Part shown: positions 1 to 7,795 of the stretch, piece after piece
Numbering within the stretch: position 1 is the stretch's first letter
How the letters are laid out: each line of letters starts with the position of its first letter
Source of the DNA: DASRDR01 sp044867785
Lineage (GTDB): Bacteria > Methylomirabilota > Methylomirabilia > Rokubacteriales > DASRDR01
DNA: 36,274 bases
Direction: 5' to 3'
Assembly: GCA_044867785.1 (NCBI GenBank)
Contig: JBIOVM010000066.1
Coordinates: 1-36,274, forward strand
Notes under the pieces: generated by a model
What the model was told of the DNA's origin: nothing
Database searches by the model: none
What the model saw: only the letters and a program-made list of their open reading frames with translations
Translations under genes and position numbers: made by a program

Positions 1-2
1 TG

Positions 3-374
3 ACCGAGCTGCGCCGGGGCCTCGCGCTGCTCGACCGCGACGTGGATGGGCTCGGCTACGGTCTCGTCATCGCGAGTGGAGACGGCTGCATCCGGTTCGC
101 CACCCGCCAGGCGGCGCGATGTCTCGAGCGCTACTTCCCCGGTCGCCGGCCGGGGCCCGACCGGCTGCCGCGGGCGGTCCGTGACTGGGTGGCTCACGAG
201 GACGCCGCGCTCCGAGCGACCGACGACGCGCCGCGTCCGAGGGGGACGCTCGTCATGCAGGGGAGGGCGGGCCGGCTCGTGGTTCGCCTCGCCTCCGAGG
301 CCGGCCGGTGCCTCTTGCTCTTCGAGGGCAGCCCCGGCAGCCCTCACGGCGCGCGCTGGAGTCCCACGGGCTGA
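3..374 (+). pseudogene. N-terminal part of a LuxR-type regulator, cut by a frameshift (partial at window start)
   Basis: The frame is open from the first bases of the window with no stop before 372, so the true start may lie upstream; an internal GTG at 42 is the first in-window start. The product carries a small PAS-like or sensor-like segment (GLVIASGDGCIRFATRQAAR, then RGTLVMQGRAGRLVVRLASE), which I cannot assign to a named domain. It ends at a TGA at 372-374 just where the downstream frame begins a classical LuxR helix-turn-helix. The natural protein is almost certainly sensor segment plus HTH, so one base has been lost (or two gained) around 325-360. This could be a real inactivating mutation or a sequencing or assembly error. 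Confidence 0.6.
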
Positions 375-550
375 GCCGGCGGGAGGCCGAAGTGCTGGCC
401 TGGGTAGCCGAGGGGAAGACCAATCCGGAGATCGCCGCGATCCTGGGGCTCAGCCCCCGGACGGTCGGCAACCACCTCGCGCGTATCTATGCCCGGCTCG
501 GCGTGGAGACCCGCACCGCGGCCGCCCGCATCGCCCTGACCGTCCGCTGA
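308..550 (+). CDS. LuxR-family HTH domain (C-terminal part of the frameshifted regulator)
   Basis: From about residue 22 the protein reads GLSRREAEVLAWVAEGKTN, then PEIAAILGLSPRTVGNHLAR and IYARLGVETRTAAA. This is the complete four-helix LuxR/GerE DNA-binding domain, with the conserved REAEVL start, KTN turn and recognition helix SPRTVGNHL. The only start in this frame is a GTG at 308 without a Shine-Dalgarno sequence, and the first ~20 residues are an out-of-frame reading of the preceding segment. I therefore regard it as the C-terminal piece of one gene beginning at or before position 3. If expressed alone it would be a bare DNA-binding domain. The gene ends 215 bp before the RRM gene, and its target is unknown. 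Confidence 0.75.
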   Translation: MPLALRGQPRQPSRRALESHGLSRREAEVLAWVAEGKTNPEIAAILGLSPRTVGNHLARIYARLGVETRTAAARIALTVR

Positions 551-707
551 GGGAACGGAGAGCTGACGGGTCGCCCGACGGGTTCCGGATGGCAGGCGGT
601 GGCCCGAATGGCCGGTCACGGACTCCCCGGGAGCAGGCGGGCCGGGGGACGCGGAGCATCGGGACACATTCGTCCTCCGGACCGCAGGTCCCCGGACCGG
701 GCGGCCG

Positions 708-736
708 TTGACCGTGCTATGCTGCGGTGCTAAGCA
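708..736 (+). promoter_or_regulatory. Putative sigma70-type promoter of the RRM gene
   Basis: TTGACC at 708-713 and TAAGCA at 731-736 are separated by exactly 17 bp, 30 bp before the ATG at 766. An inverted repeat CCGTGCT (712-718) / AGCACGG (733-739) overlaps it. The repeat could be an operator, because transcription would begin after it. The -10 match is weak. Confidence 0.4.
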
Positions 737-765
737 CGGCCAGACTTGTCACCAAAGGAGGCCCC

Positions 766-1095
766 ATGGCGGTCAAGCTGTATGTCGGCGGTCTCTCGTA
801 CTCGACTACCTCCGAGGCTCTGCGCGAGCACTTCGCTCAGTGCGGGACGGTGGAGTCGGCCACGGTCATCACCGACCGGTACTCGGGGCAGTCGCGCGGC
901 TTCGGCTTCGTCGAAATGGCGAGCAACGAGGACGCCCAGAAGGCCGTCAGCATGCTCAACGGCCAACGGCTCGACGGTCGGACGATCAAGGTGGAGCTCG
1001 CGAATCCTCAGGGTGCTGGCGGTGGTGGCGGCGGCCGAGGCGGGTCCGGTATGGGCGGAGGACGGGGAGGTTCAGGCCGGCCTCCGCGCTGGTAG
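766..1095 (+). CDS. RRM-domain RNA-binding protein with glycine-rich tail
   Basis: A 109-residue protein made of one RNA-recognition motif and a Gly/Arg tail. RNP2 (LYVGGL, residues 5-10) and RNP1 (RGFGFVEM, 44-51) are intact, including the aromatic residues that stack on RNA bases. From residue 83 the chain is almost only Gly, Arg and Ser, as in cyanobacterial and other bacterial Rbp proteins linked to cold or stress and mRNA handling. The start is fixed by a perfect AAAGGAGG at 754-761, five bases before ATG 766; this is the strongest Shine-Dalgarno in the window and suggests high expression. It stands alone, with a putative promoter at 708-736 and a hairpin after it at 1163-1203. RNA targets cannot be told from sequence. 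Confidence 0.93.
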   Translation: MAVKLYVGGLSYSTTSEALREHFAQCGTVESATVITDRYSGQSRGFGFVEMASNEDAQKAVSMLNGQRLDGRTIKVELANPQGAGGGGGGRGGSGMGGGRGGSGRPPRW

Positions 1096-1162
1096 CACCC
1101 GCCGCCGCGTGTTGAACCGGCCTGGCCCGTCCCGCACGGGCCTCGGCCGGCGCCCGAGCACG

Positions 1163-1203
1163 GTCGCACGGACGCCATCGCTCCTGCCCGAGCGTCGTGC
1201 GAC
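1163..1203 (+). terminator. Hairpin between the RRM gene and the GH57 gene
   Basis: GTCGCACG (1163-1170) pairs with CGTGCGAC (1196-1203). The stem continues inward with ACGC (1172-1175) and GCGT (1192-1195) after a one-base bulge, giving about 12 bp. It lies 68 bp after the RRM stop and 12 bp before the GTG of the next gene. There is no U-tract, so it may be a terminator or a leader structure for the GH57 gene. Confidence 0.4.
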
Positions 1204-1215
1204 GTGCCCCGGTGA

Positions 1216-3657
1216 GTGCTGACGGTCTCGCCGCCCGTGACCCCCCTCAAGTTCGTCGCGATCCACGGCCATTTCTACCAGCCGCCGCGCGAGAGCCCGT
1301 GGCTCGAGCGAGTCGAATTCCAGGACTCGGCCGCTCCCTACCACGACTGGAACGAGCGCGTCTCGGCCGAGTGCTACGAGCCGAACACCGCCGCGCGCCG
1401 GGTGGACGGCGAGAACCGGATCGTGGACGTGGTCGACAACTTCGAGGCGCTCGCCTTCGACGTCGGTCCAACCCTCATGGCCTGGCTCGAGCGCGAGCGC
1501 CCGGCCGTCTACGCGGCCATCCTGGACGCCGACCGTCGGAGCCGGGTGACCCGTGGCCGCGGCAATGCGATCGCCCAGGCCTACGGTCACGCGATCCTGC
1601 CTCTCTGCAGCCGCCGCGACAAGGTCACGCAGGTGCGATGGGGCCTCGCCGACTTTCGGCGTCGCTTCGGGCGCGAGTCGGAGGGGATGTGGCTGCCGGA
1701 GACCGCGGTGGACCGGGAAACGCTCGAGGTGCTCGCCGACGAGGGCGTCCGCTTCACCCTCTTGGCGCCGAGTCAGGCCGCCAGCGTGCGGGAGCCGGGC
1801 GGGGACTGGCGGCCCGCGACGGTCGCGCTCGACCCGCGCCGGGCGTACCGGTGCGAGGTCGGGTCCGGTCGGAGCATTGCGTTGTTCTTCTACGACGGGG
1901 CGCTGTCTCATGGGATCGCGTTCGGAGACCTCCTCCGGTCCGGCGACGCGCTGGCCGCCCGCCTGCTGGCCGGCCTGGACCGTCGCCCTTCCGCGCAGCT
2001 CGTCCACGCCGCCACGGACGGGGAGACCTACGGCCACCACCACCGCTTCGGAGAGATGGCGCTCGCGGCGGCCTGCGCCCGGATTCGGGCGAGCGGCGAC
2101 GCGACCCTGACGAATCACGCGGCGTTCCTCGCCGCCCATCCTCCGGGCGCCGACGCCCGGATCGTCGAAGGCTCCTCCTGGAGCTGCGCGCACGGCGTCG
2201 AGCGCTGGCGGGCCGACTGCGGGTGCCGGGCGGGGCACGAGCCCGGATGGAACCAGCGATGGCGTGCGCCCCTGCGGGAGGCGCTCGACTGGCTGCGCGA
2301 CGTCGTCGACCCGCTCTTCGAACGGGAGGGCGGCGCGCTCCTCACGGACCCTTGGGCGGCGCGCGACGCCTACGTCGACGTCGTCCTGGACCGGAGTCCC
2401 GCGACGGTGGCCGACTTCCTCGAGCGTCACGCGCGACGCCCGCTCGACGCGATGGACCGAGTTCGGGCGCTCGAATGTCTCGAGCTCCAACGCCATCGGC
2501 TCCTCGTCTACACCTCGTGCGGCTGGTTCTTCGACGACATCTCGGGGACCGAGGCGACGCAGATCCTCCGATACGCGGCGCGCGTGATCCAGCTCGCCCG
2601 GGCACTCGGTGGCGACGCGGGCCTGGAGGCTGAGCTGGTGCGGCGGCTCGGAGCGGCCCCGTCCAACGTCCCCGCGTTCCGGAACGGCGCCGGCGTCTGG
2701 CGGAATCGCATCATGCCGTCGGTGGTCGACCTGCCGCGGGTGGCGGCTCACTACGCCCTGGCCGGGCCGTCGGAGCGTTACGGCGATCCGGTCGAGGTGC
2801 ACGCGTACCGCGTCGAGCGGCGGGAGTGGGGGACCATCTCGGCGGCGGAGGCGTCGCTCGCCGTCGGCCGCGTCCGAGTGACGGGCTCGGTGACCGGCGA
2901 GACCACGGAAGCCGACGTGGCGGCGTCGCACGCGGCGCCGGGGGATCTGCACTGCCGAGTGCGGATGAGTCGCGGTCCCGCGGCCCTCGCGACCGCGCGC
3001 ACCGCCCTCTTTCGCGCCTTCCTCGGCGAGGGGCCGTCCGGAGTCTCCCCGGCGTTCGATCGACACTTCGAGAGCGGCCGTCCCTACGGGACCGAGGCGG
3101 TGTTCTGCGACGAGCGCCGGCGCTTGCTGGCGCGCGTCCGCGCAGCCCGTCTCGCTCCGGAGGCGCTCCCGTCGAACGGAGGGCACTCGGCCGATACCCT
3201 TCTGGCGGCGCTCCGGGCGGAGAGCCCGGTCCCCGATGCGTGGCTCGAGGAGGCTGGCCCCCTCGTGGCGCGGGCGACCCGTGCGGAGCTGGCCGCCCTG
3301 GCCGCCGACGGCGCGGTGGGCCCACGGGTCGATCGGATCCGGACGCTCGCGGTGACCGCCCGGTCGCTCGGGATGCCCGTGTCCCCGGACGGGATGGCGA
3401 CGCCGATCGAGTCCGCGCTCCGCAACGCGCTGGCGCGGCTTCGGATGGAGGTGACGACGGCGGCGGTCGCCGACGCCCTCGCCGTGCTCGCACTCGGGGA
3501 AGCGCTGCAGGCCGCCCCCGACCTCTGGGCGGCCCAGACCGAGATGGCGCGACTCTGGCGGGAAGCCACGTCCCGCGACCGACGGACGCTGACGCCGCTC
3601 ATGGCGGCGCTCGGCTTCGCGCCGGCCGCGCTCGTCGCCGCGCCCGAGGAAGGCTAG
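1216..3657 (+). CDS. Glycoside hydrolase family 57 protein with DUF3536 C-terminal region
   Basis: An 813-residue alpha-glucan-type GH57 protein. The N-terminal IHGHFYQPPRE is the family's first conserved motif (metal/substrate-binding His). GMWLPETA contains the expected nucleophile (Glu162) and ATDGETYGHHH the expected acid/base (Asp268), so the barrel looks catalytically intact. The remaining ~450 residues match the DUF3536 layout that follows the GH57 barrel in many bacterial proteins annotated as putative amylases or branching-like enzymes. No signal peptide is visible, so it probably acts in the cytoplasm on glycogen-like glucan; that substrate is inference. I use GTG 1216; a GTG at 1237 (protein starting MTPLKF) fits the family start as well. 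It is followed after 2 bp by an SDR gene. Confidence 0.9.
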   Translation: MLTVSPPVTPLKFVAIHGHFYQPPRESPWLERVEFQDSAAPYHDWNERVSAECYEPNTAARRVDGENRIVDVVDNFEALAFDVGPTLMAWLERERPAVYAAILDADRRSRVTRGRGNAIAQAYGHAILPLCSRRDKVTQVRWGLADFRRRFGRESEGMWLPETAVDRETLEVLADEGVRFTLLAPSQAASVREPGGDWRPATVALDPRRAYRCEVGSGRSIALFFYDGALSHGIAFGDLLRSGDALAARLLAGLDRRPSAQLVHAATDGETYGHHHRFGEMALAAACARIRASGDATLTNHAAFLAAHPPGADARIVEGSSWSCAHGVERWRADCGCRAGHEPGWNQRWRAPLREALDWLRDVVDPLFEREGGALLTDPWAARDAYVDVVLDRSPATVADFLERHARRPLDAMDRVRALECLELQRHRLLVYTSCGWFFDDISGTEATQILRYAARVIQLARALGGDAGLEAELVRRLGAAPSNVPAFRNGAGVWRNRIMPSVVDLPRVAAHYALAGPSERYGDPVEVHAYRVERREWGTISAAEASLAVGRVRVTGSVTGETTEADVAASHAAPGDLHCRVRMSRGPAALATARTALFRAFLGEGPSGVSPAFDRHFESGRPYGTEAVFCDERRRLLARVRAARLAPEALPSNGGHSADTLLAALRAESPVPDAWLEEAGPLVARATRAELAALAADGAVGPRVDRIRTLAVTARSLGMPVSPDGMATPIESALRNALARLRMEVTTAAVADALAVLALGEALQAAPDLWAAQTEMARLWREATSRDRRTLTPLMAALGFAPAALVAAPEEG

Positions 3658-3659
3658 GC

Positions 3660-4445
3660 GTGCTGCGACCGAGCGGCCCGGCCGACCTCCGGGGGCAGGT
3701 GGCGCTGGTGACGGGGGGCGCCCGCGGGATCGGCCGCGCCTCGGCCGAGGCCCTCGCGCGGGCAGGCGCCGACATCGCCGTGGCCGACCTCCTGCCCACG
3801 CAGGAGGCCGAGCGGGCCATCCGGGCGAGCGGGCGGCGCGCGCTCGGGCTCCGGGTCGACGTGACCGACGCCGAGACGGTCGGCCGCGCGGTCGAGAGGG
3901 TCGTGTCCGCGCTGGGGCGGCTCGACATCCTGGTGACCGCCGCCGGGGTCGTCCATCGCGACCCACTGGAGGAGACGAGCCCGGACACGTGGCGGCGCGT
4001 CGTCGAGATCGTCCTCACCGGGACGTTCTTCAGTGTCCAGGCGGCCATCCCGGTCATGCGGGCTCAGGGCTATGGGAAGATCGTCACCATCTCGTCCATC
4101 TCGGGGATCATCGGGGGCGCGGTGTCGCGGAGCGCCGACGCCCCGGACGCCCGCCACGGGCGCTCCGGGCCCGCGTACGCGGCGGCCAAGGGAGGAGTGA
4201 TCGCGCTGACTCGCTGGGTGGCCAAAGACGTGGGGCACAGCGGGATCTACGTCAACAGCGTCGCACCGGGCGGTGTGGACACCGAGATGACGCGCGGCCA
4301 CGTGTACCCCGTCGAGAGCCTGCCCATCCCCCGGATGGGCCAGGTCGCGGACATTGCCGAGGCCGTGCTCTTCCTCGCGTCGCCCGCCTCCAACTACGTG
4401 ACCGGCCAGGTCATCCGGGTCGACGGCGGCTGGGTCATCGGATGA
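3660..4445 (+). CDS. Short-chain dehydrogenase/reductase (SDR)
   Basis: A 261-residue classical SDR. It has the Rossmann motif TGGARGIG near residue 20, an Asp after beta-2 (VADLL, which favours NAD over NADP), the SISS segment with the active-site Ser, and the catalytic pair in YAAAKGG. The C-terminus VTGQVIRVDGGW is typical of FabG-like and glucose-dehydrogenase-like members. A short insertion (about GGAVSRSADAPDARHGRSGP) sits between the Ser and Tyr motifs. GTG 3660 follows the GH57 stop by 2 bp, with GAGGAAGG in the end of the upstream gene as ribosome site, so the two are translationally coupled. Substrate unknown; the neighbour suggests but does not prove a sugar. Confidence 0.88.
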   Translation: MLRPSGPADLRGQVALVTGGARGIGRASAEALARAGADIAVADLLPTQEAERAIRASGRRALGLRVDVTDAETVGRAVERVVSALGRLDILVTAAGVVHRDPLEETSPDTWRRVVEIVLTGTFFSVQAAIPVMRAQGYGKIVTISSISGIIGGAVSRSADAPDARHGRSGPAYAAAKGGVIALTRWVAKDVGHSGIYVNSVAPGGVDTEMTRGHVYPVESLPIPRMGQVADIAEAVLFLASPASNYVTGQVIRVDGGWVIG

Positions 4446-4594
4446 CCCCGTGGGCCGTCCCGCCCGCCAAGAGCGCCACCGGTCGCCACCGGCCGAGGAC
4501 CGTCCGATCACGCCGCCCGATCACGCCGTTCCATCGAGGCCGTCCGAGCGACGGCCGGCCGGCGTAGCCTCCGGTGAGCGACGAAGGGCGGCCG

Positions 4595-4792
4595 ATGCTG
4601 ATCATCATCGCGCATCGGATCCTCATCGGCGCGGCGATCTGCTTCGGCGTCTTCTACACGACGTGGGAGGCGATCGCGTTTCGGCGGACCCACGAGGTGA
4701 CCCATCTCGTCGTCGCCGTGATCTCGACGGTGATCACCCTGGCGCTGGCCTATTACCTGAAGAACCTGCGCCGCTTCGTGAGCCACCGGTAG
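4595..4792 (+). CDS. Small two-helix membrane protein, unknown function
   Basis: A 65-residue hydrophobic protein with two predicted transmembrane helices (about 2-20 and 36-54), joined by a charged loop (WEAIAFRRTHEVTH) and closed by a basic tail (LKNLRRFVSHR). I chose ATG 4595 because GAAGGG precedes it. A GTG at 4574 would add seven residues (72 in all). TAGCCT at 4565-4570 could be a -10 box, which also favours the later start. No family recognised. The stop codon lies in an imperfect palindrome shared with the convergent gene. Confidence 0.65.
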   Translation: MLIIIAHRILIGAAICFGVFYTTWEAIAFRRTHEVTHLVVAVISTVITLALAYYLKNLRRFVSHR

Positions 4793-4816
4793 CGGCTGAG
4801 CGGCCGCGTCAGCGCT
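4791..4816. terminator. Palindrome between convergent genes
   Basis: GCTGA (4796 onward) and TCAGC flank GCGGCCGC, forming an imperfect 26-bp palindrome that covers the stop of the + strand gene and the stop of the - strand ligase gene. It could serve both strands as an intrinsic terminator. No T-tracts are present. Confidence 0.3.
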
Positions 4817-6452
4817 CGACCGCCCCCGGGACCCGCAGCGCTTCCGGGCCCGGCCGGGACGGGACCTGGTGGACGTGTAGGACCTTGCCGCTCGGAGTGG
4901 GATAGGGGGAGCGGCGCTCCACGCGAAGCACGCCGGTCTGCCTCCAGAGGAGCGCCATCAGGCGCTGTGCGTCCGAGACCGCGGCGACACCGTCCAGGAA
5001 GGCGTCGGTGATCGCGGCGTCGTCCACGGCGCCGACCCGCGGATCGACGAGCAGGCGGAGGCGCGACCGCCCGTCGGGGCTCGCGTCCTCGACGAGCTGG
5101 TAGTCCGCGGCCGTGCCCCCGAACCGGGCCGGCATCGCCTCCTCGAGCAGGCGAATGACGTCGACATCGAGGACGGTCATCCCCTCGGAGGTGAGCTTCT
5201 CGAAGCTTCGCACGGTGTGGAGGTGGGTCGCCCAGCCGTAACGCTCCATCGGGCAGCCGCACTGGCGGCGGACCAGCTCCGCTTGGTCGCCGATGGAGAC
5301 GTTCAGGAGGACGAGCGGCGCCGTCGTGCGAAGAGACGATAGCAGGAGCGCCTTGGCGGGAAGCGCTCCGCCGTCGCCTCGCCCGGGCTGGATAACCGCT
5401 TGCAGATCGTCGAGGAGGTGGACGTCGTCGACGCGGTCGGGCGCCACGCACGGCTCGCCCACCTGTCCGGTCTCCGTCGCTCCGTACTCCGCCGCGACGG
5501 CGGCGCCCGCCGCACGGATCGCGGCGTGGCGCGCCGGCGTGAGCGGCTCGCCGACGACCGTGAGATGGACCCCCGCCAGGTCGACCCCGCCGGTCCGCGC
5601 CGCCTGAGAGAGGCCGACCGCAGAGCTGACGAAGGTCTTGAGGTGCGGCGTGCCGCCCGAGCGTCGGACCCCGGCCATCCATTCGAGGATCGTCGCCGGG
5701 GCATGGACCGGCACGTAGCTCGGCGCCGGAAGCCGCCGACCGGCCCACAGGCTGCCCCAGCGCACGGCGCGGGCGCTCCACCGGTACCGCGCGTGGAGAT
5801 GCGGGGTCGCCGGGTCGACCTGGGAGAACCAGTGGGCCGGCGTGGCGCCGGCGACCGAGAACCTCAGCACGATGACCAGCTCGGACGCCCCGGGGACGCC
5901 CCACACGGCGTGGCGCCACCCGAGCCCGCCGCGCGCCGCGAGGCTCAGGTGCCGGTTCACGGCGTGGTCCCGGGTCGAGGCGAGGTCGATCGGAACCGGC
6001 GAGCCCGGGCTTCGGCTCCCGCCGCTCCGCGCCACCACGTGGACCACCGAGGCGGGATTCGCGAGGCGCTGGGGCTCGAAGGGGAGAGCCGTGCTCCCCC
6101 GCACGAGAGGCCGGCGGCCCTTGAATTCCTCGACGGTGACGTAGACCCCCGCCCGGAGCAGCGCGTGGAGAGCGCCTTCCACGCCGTCCCTCGTGACCAG
6201 CTGCGCGAGATCGCCGTACTCGCAGCCCGCGTGCGCGAGGAGCGGTCGGTAGGGGCTGGCGGGGTTTCGGTAGATCAGCCGAGCGGCCACGTCGAGGAAA
6301 TCCTGCTCGCGGCGCTCCAGGCGTCGCCGGACGGCGGCCCGCGCGTCATCCGTCTCCACCGGGTGCCGGAGGAAGGCCGGGAGCGCGCGCAGCAGGCGCA
6401 CGCCGGTGACGAGGTCGGCCCGATCGACCCGCGGGAGCACGCGGTGACTCAT
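4809..6452 (-). CDS. Adenylate-forming (AMP-binding, PaaK-like) enzyme
   Basis: A 547-residue protein of the ANL superfamily, closest in look to phenylacetate-CoA ligases and LuxE-type acyl activators. Visible motifs are a degenerate P-loop (ARSGGSRSPGSP), the A5-type YGATETGQVGEP, and an A7/A8-like stretch IGDQAELVRRQCGCPMERYG with a Cys pair. Such enzymes form acyl-AMP from a carboxylic acid and then pass it to CoA or a carrier. The ATG at 6452 overlaps the permease stop by 4 bp (ATGA), so it is translated with the transporter. The inference is that it activates the imported acid. The P-loop differs from consensus, so activity is not certain. Confidence 0.65.
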   Translation of the reverse strand: MSHRVLPRVDRADLVTGVRLLRALPAFLRHPVETDDARAAVRRRLERREQDFLDVAARLIYRNPASPYRPLLAHAGCEYGDLAQLVTRDGVEGALHALLRAGVYVTVEEFKGRRPLVRGSTALPFEPQRLANPASVVHVVARSGGSRSPGSPVPIDLASTRDHAVNRHLSLAARGGLGWRHAVWGVPGASELVIVLRFSVAGATPAHWFSQVDPATPHLHARYRWSARAVRWGSLWAGRRLPAPSYVPVHAPATILEWMAGVRRSGGTPHLKTFVSSAVGLSQAARTGGVDLAGVHLTVVGEPLTPARHAAIRAAGAAVAAEYGATETGQVGEPCVAPDRVDDVHLLDDLQAVIQPGRGDGGALPAKALLLSSLRTTAPLVLLNVSIGDQAELVRRQCGCPMERYGWATHLHTVRSFEKLTSEGMTVLDVDVIRLLEEAMPARFGGTAADYQLVEDASPDGRSRLRLLVDPRVGAVDDAAITDAFLDGVAAVSDAQRLMALLWRQTGVLRVERRSPYPTPSGKVLHVHQVPSRPGPEALRVPGAVER

Positions 6453-7132
6453 GCCGCGGCGACTCGCCGACGGGCTCGCCGTTCGCCCCACAGGCACGTG
6501 GCTTGGAGCGCCAGCAGCAGGACGAAGAACAGCGCCGCGGCGACGACGATCGGCGTGGAGTTGGCCGTCAGATTCTGCGCCTCGCGCGCCCGGGTCAGGA
6601 GCTCCGGATACCCGACCATGAACGTGAGCGGTGAGTCCCGCACGATCTGCGTGAGCTGGCTGGTCAGGGGAGGCAGCGCGACGCGGGCCGCCTGGGGGAT
6701 CAGCACGAACCGCGTCGCTTGCCAGCCCGTGAGGCCCGATGCCCGCGCCGCGACCTCTTGGCCGGGGTCGAGCGCCAGCCAGCCGGCCCGGTATATCTCG
6801 CCGACGTGCGCGCCGTGGAGAAGCCCCAGGGCCGTCCACCCCGCCTGAAAGACGTCGAGCGACGGCAGCCCGACGGCGGGCAGCGCGTAGTAGACGACCA
6901 CGAGCAGCACGATGGGGGGCGTTGCGCGCACCGCGTCGATGTAGGCGATGCTCAGCAGGCGAAGCGGCCGCCAGTGCCCCGTGCGGAGCCAGAAGACGAT
7001 CGCGCCGAGGGCCAGGGACACCGCGAAGACGGCGACGACCAGGCGGACGGTCTCGACCAGGCCCATCCTCAGAAGGGTCGACGAGGCCCGCGCCGCCTCG
7101 GCGTTCAGGAAGGTGTCGGCGAGCGCCGACAT
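6449..7132 (-). CDS. ABC transporter permease, polar amino-acid family (second subunit)
   Basis: A 227-residue inner-membrane permease with about five hydrophobic helices and the EAA loop (EVAARASGLTGWQATRFVLI, followed by PQAAR) that docks on the ATPase. Sequence such as DAVRATPPIVLLVVVYYALP is characteristic of the HisMQ/GlnP family for polar amino acids. It begins 5 bp after the stop of the first permease and overlaps the ligase gene by 4 bp. The start at ATG 7132 is preferred over upstream codons because those overlap the first permease. A heterodimer with the 7138-7785 product is expected. No ATP-binding subunit gene is present nearby. Confidence 0.9.
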   Translation of the reverse strand: MSALADTFLNAEAARASSTLLRMGLVETVRLVVAVFAVSLALGAIVFWLRTGHWRPLRLLSIAYIDAVRATPPIVLLVVVYYALPAVGLPSLDVFQAGWTALGLLHGAHVGEIYRAGWLALDPGQEVAARASGLTGWQATRFVLIPQAARVALPPLTSQLTQIVRDSPLTFMVGYPELLTRAREAQNLTANSTPIVVAAALFFVLLLALQATCLWGERRARRRVAAA

Positions 7133-7137
7133 TCTCG

Positions 7138-7785
7138 TCAAGCCTCGTGCCCGGCCAGCCGAGCCAGGTGGACCAGCGGGAGCAGGAGAGCGAGATAGAT
7201 GGCGGCGACGCCGACCAGCGCCGACGGGTTGCCGGTCGCCGTCTGCACGGCCAGTCCTTGAGCGACCAGATCTCCCAGCGTGACCACGGAGGCGATCGTG
7301 GTGTTGTGCAGCAGCTGGATGCAGCTCGAGACGAACGGCGGCCATGCGATGACGAGCGCCTGCGGGACGACGACGTGCCGGAAGACCGCCGGCGCGCTCA
7401 GACCGGCGGCGCGCGCGGCCTCCACCGGGCCCGGGGGCACGCCGCTCACGGCGGCGCGGAACACCTCGGCGAAGTACACCGCCTGGACGAGCGTGAGGGT
7501 CAGCGCGACGGCGGTGAACGCCCCCAGCGTGATCCCGGCGAACGGGAGGGCGAAGAAGACGAAGACGACGGCCACGACGGCGGGGACGCCTCGGACCAGG
7601 ACCACGAGGCCGGTCAGCGCGAAGGACAGCGGCCGCCGCTCACGGTGGCGGAGGATTGCGAGCGCCATCGCCAGGGGCACGGAGAGCGCGAACACGGTCG
7701 CGGCGAGGCGCAGCGTCACGCCGAGCCCGGCGAGAAGATCGAATCGCGCTTGCCAGACGACGCCAGGGTCGAGGAAGAAGCCCAC
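7138..7785 (-). CDS. ABC transporter permease, polar amino-acid family (first subunit)
   Basis: A 215-residue membrane protein with the HisMQ/GlnP permease layout: an N-terminal helix after a short lead, the segment GLVVLVRGVPAVVAVVFVFF, and the EAA loop EAARAAGLSAPAVFRHVVVP before QAL. The C-terminal HLARLAGHEA is cytoplasmic. It lies 10 bp downstream of the binding-protein gene and 5 bp upstream of the second permease, so all are one transcript. It should form the channel with the second permease. The energising ATPase must be encoded elsewhere, or the system is incomplete. Confidence 0.9.
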   Translation of the reverse strand: MGFFLDPGVVWQARFDLLAGLGVTLRLAATVFALSVPLAMALAILRHRERRPLSFALTGLVVLVRGVPAVVAVVFVFFALPFAGITLGAFTAVALTLTLVQAVYFAEVFRAAVSGVPPGPVEAARAAGLSAPAVFRHVVVPQALVIAWPPFVSSCIQLLHNTTIASVVTLGDLVAQGLAVQTATGNPSALVGVAAIYLALLLPLVHLARLAGHEA

Positions 7786-7795
7786 GCGATGAAGG

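Noticed and set aside
372..374. TGA of the LuxR-type gene as a second selenocysteine codon
   Set aside because: Reading through it gives no HTH; the HTH is in a different frame, so a frameshift is the right explanation.
708..723. TTGACC followed by TATGCT as promoter
   Set aside because: Only 4 bp separate the hexamers; TAAGCA at 17 bp spacing is the sound choice.
1072..3966. Long open frame on the minus strand (964 codons) opposite the GH57 gene
   Set aside because: It has Arg/Gly/Pro-rich low-complexity translation, no domain, and mirrors third-position G/C bias of the real gene.
4504..4528. Direct repeat CCGATCACGCCG, two copies
   Set aside because: Just two short copies in non-coding DNA with no further sign of an operator; likely chance.
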